Assembly: GCA_947179485.1 (NCBI GenBank)
Contig: OX359250.1
Span: 22,446,887 to 22,510,886, forward strand
DNA from: Allacma fusca
Taxonomy: Eukaryota > Arthropoda > Collembola > Symphypleona > Sminthuridae
Reading direction: 5' to 3'
Length of the DNA stretch: 64,000 nucleotides
Every line of letters begins with the position of its first letter. Position 1 is the stretch's first letter. A program made the position numbers and the translations under genes. Shown in pieces: positions 63,199-64,000 of the stretch. The notes below the pieces were generated by a model, which did not search any database, was not told the DNA's origin, and saw only the letters and a program-made list of their open reading frames with translations.

Positions 63199-63218
63199 TC
63201 GAATCGCCTTATAAACCC
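63199..63218 (-). promoter_or_regulatory. TATA-containing promoter block of Tweedle 2
   Basis: On minus: GGGTTTATAAGGCGATTCGA, about 110-130 bases upstream of the start codon. It matches 19 of 20 bases of the block at Tweedle 1. Confidence 0.75.
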
Positions 63219-64000
63219 CTGGGATGGTGGTAGTCCATGCCCATGTGCCAAAAGCCAACACAACTCTCGTTCTCATTAGCCTTCCAGAAGAGCCATATAA
63301 CCACATTGGATGTAATCAATGGAAACACTTGTACTTTTTGCGTAGGTACGCGGGGAAGGGATATGCATGAACTATATAGATATGTGGACTGTGAGATGAC
63401 TATCACAACGGCTTGAGTGTACCAATATATATATACTCCTCATGTATGCTCATTTCAGCCCATCAAAAGACCATATAATATAATTTCATTTAATCTCCTA
63501 TATACGTCCCTACCCCATCCAATACGGATGATGGTAGCCAAAGTGGTGGGGATGATGATGACGACGACCACAATGATGAGTACTTGGGCTAAAGACGTGG
63601 TCGGAGTCCAAGGAATTTCATAAGGGTAACGTCAAGACGTCCTGTGCTAACCTACTGTTGTGGTACTATACATTTAAAAAAAAAAAAAATCCCTGCCGAT
63701 CTCCCTTTGCCCATCCCATCCCATTGAGGGTACATACATGGGTACGAAGTTTGTGAGTAACTCTGGCAAAGATGTAAAACGAAAATAAAGATCAACTCAA
63801 ATCCTTTACCTACCTCATGTTTTTTGAGGAGTTGCTCTCGTCGTCGTCTTCCTCTTACAAATTTATTTTTTCCTTGGGAAGATGAATAGTTACATTTATA
63901 TGGCGATTACTACAATGCTTACATAGTAAATCACTACATAAATAAATAATATTCAAGTAAAGTCTGCCCTCTTGATAAAAGTGAGGCCTTTTGAAGCCAT
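63219..64000. other. upstream region of Tweedle 2; no gene seen
   Basis: No supported exon. It probably contains distal promoter sequence. An AT run lies near 63427-63434, a short GATGATGATGACGACG stretch near 63550, and a poly-A run near 63677. Confidence 0.5.

Noticed and set aside
1-64000. CRISPR arrays, prokaryotic operons or integrated virus genes
   Set aside because: No spaced direct-repeat array, no dense intron-free gene blocks and no viral family motifs were seen. The gene structures are eukaryotic throughout.

Overview
The window is eukaryotic nuclear DNA from an arthropod. It is AT-rich, its genes are split by short GT-AG introns, microsatellites are common, and it carries two Tweedle-type (DUF243) cuticle protein genes, which are an arthropod hallmark. 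A crustacean, possibly a copepod, would fit, but that is inference from gene content and style. No prokaryotic or viral gene organisation was seen. Gene models were built by hand from splice sites, reading-frame continuity and family motifs. At nearly every junction the exon phases close exactly, which is the main support for the models.

Layout. (1) 57-3236, minus: a partial gene for a Rab-effector-like protein with an eight-cysteine FYVE-like zinc finger, a long acidic/serine-rich stretch, and what looks like the start of an Ig-like domain at the window edge. (2) 12.8-19.7 kb, plus: three co-oriented compact genes, namely a ceramide-1-phosphate transfer protein (CPTP, 222 aa), a borealin-like chromosomal passenger subunit (about 299 aa) and holocytochrome c synthase (HCCS, 272 aa). 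(3) 31.2-38.0 kb, plus: a ten-exon hillarin-type gene (LIM domain, coiled coil, transglutaminase-like core; 818 aa) whose catalytic triad positions are all substituted. An antisense ORF lies in its first intron. (4) 40.6-42.5 kb, plus: an F-box/leucine-rich protein gene. (5) 43.15-44.19 kb: a non-autonomous PIF/Harbinger DNA transposon with inverted ends, a 3-bp target duplication and a frameshifted transposase remnant. (6) 50.4-51.6 and 61.9-63.1 kb, minus: two paralogous Tweedle cuticle genes sharing exon structure, a nearly identical TATA-promoter block and long identical coding stretches.

The rest (3.2-12.8 kb, 19.7-31.2 kb, 44.2-50.4 kb and 51.7-61.9 kb) is gene-poor DNA with simple repeats, one 22-bp minisatellite, a 12-bp minisatellite and a 34-bp near-perfect palindrome. 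The genes are mostly functionally unrelated housekeeping genes. The exception is the Tweedle pair, which probably responds to the same moult-cycle control. No clearly new multi-gene system was found. The strongest leads are the catalytically dead hillarin core, the zinc-finger plus Ig-like architecture, the Tweedle pair with signs of gene conversion and a duplicated promoter, and the decayed Harbinger copy.
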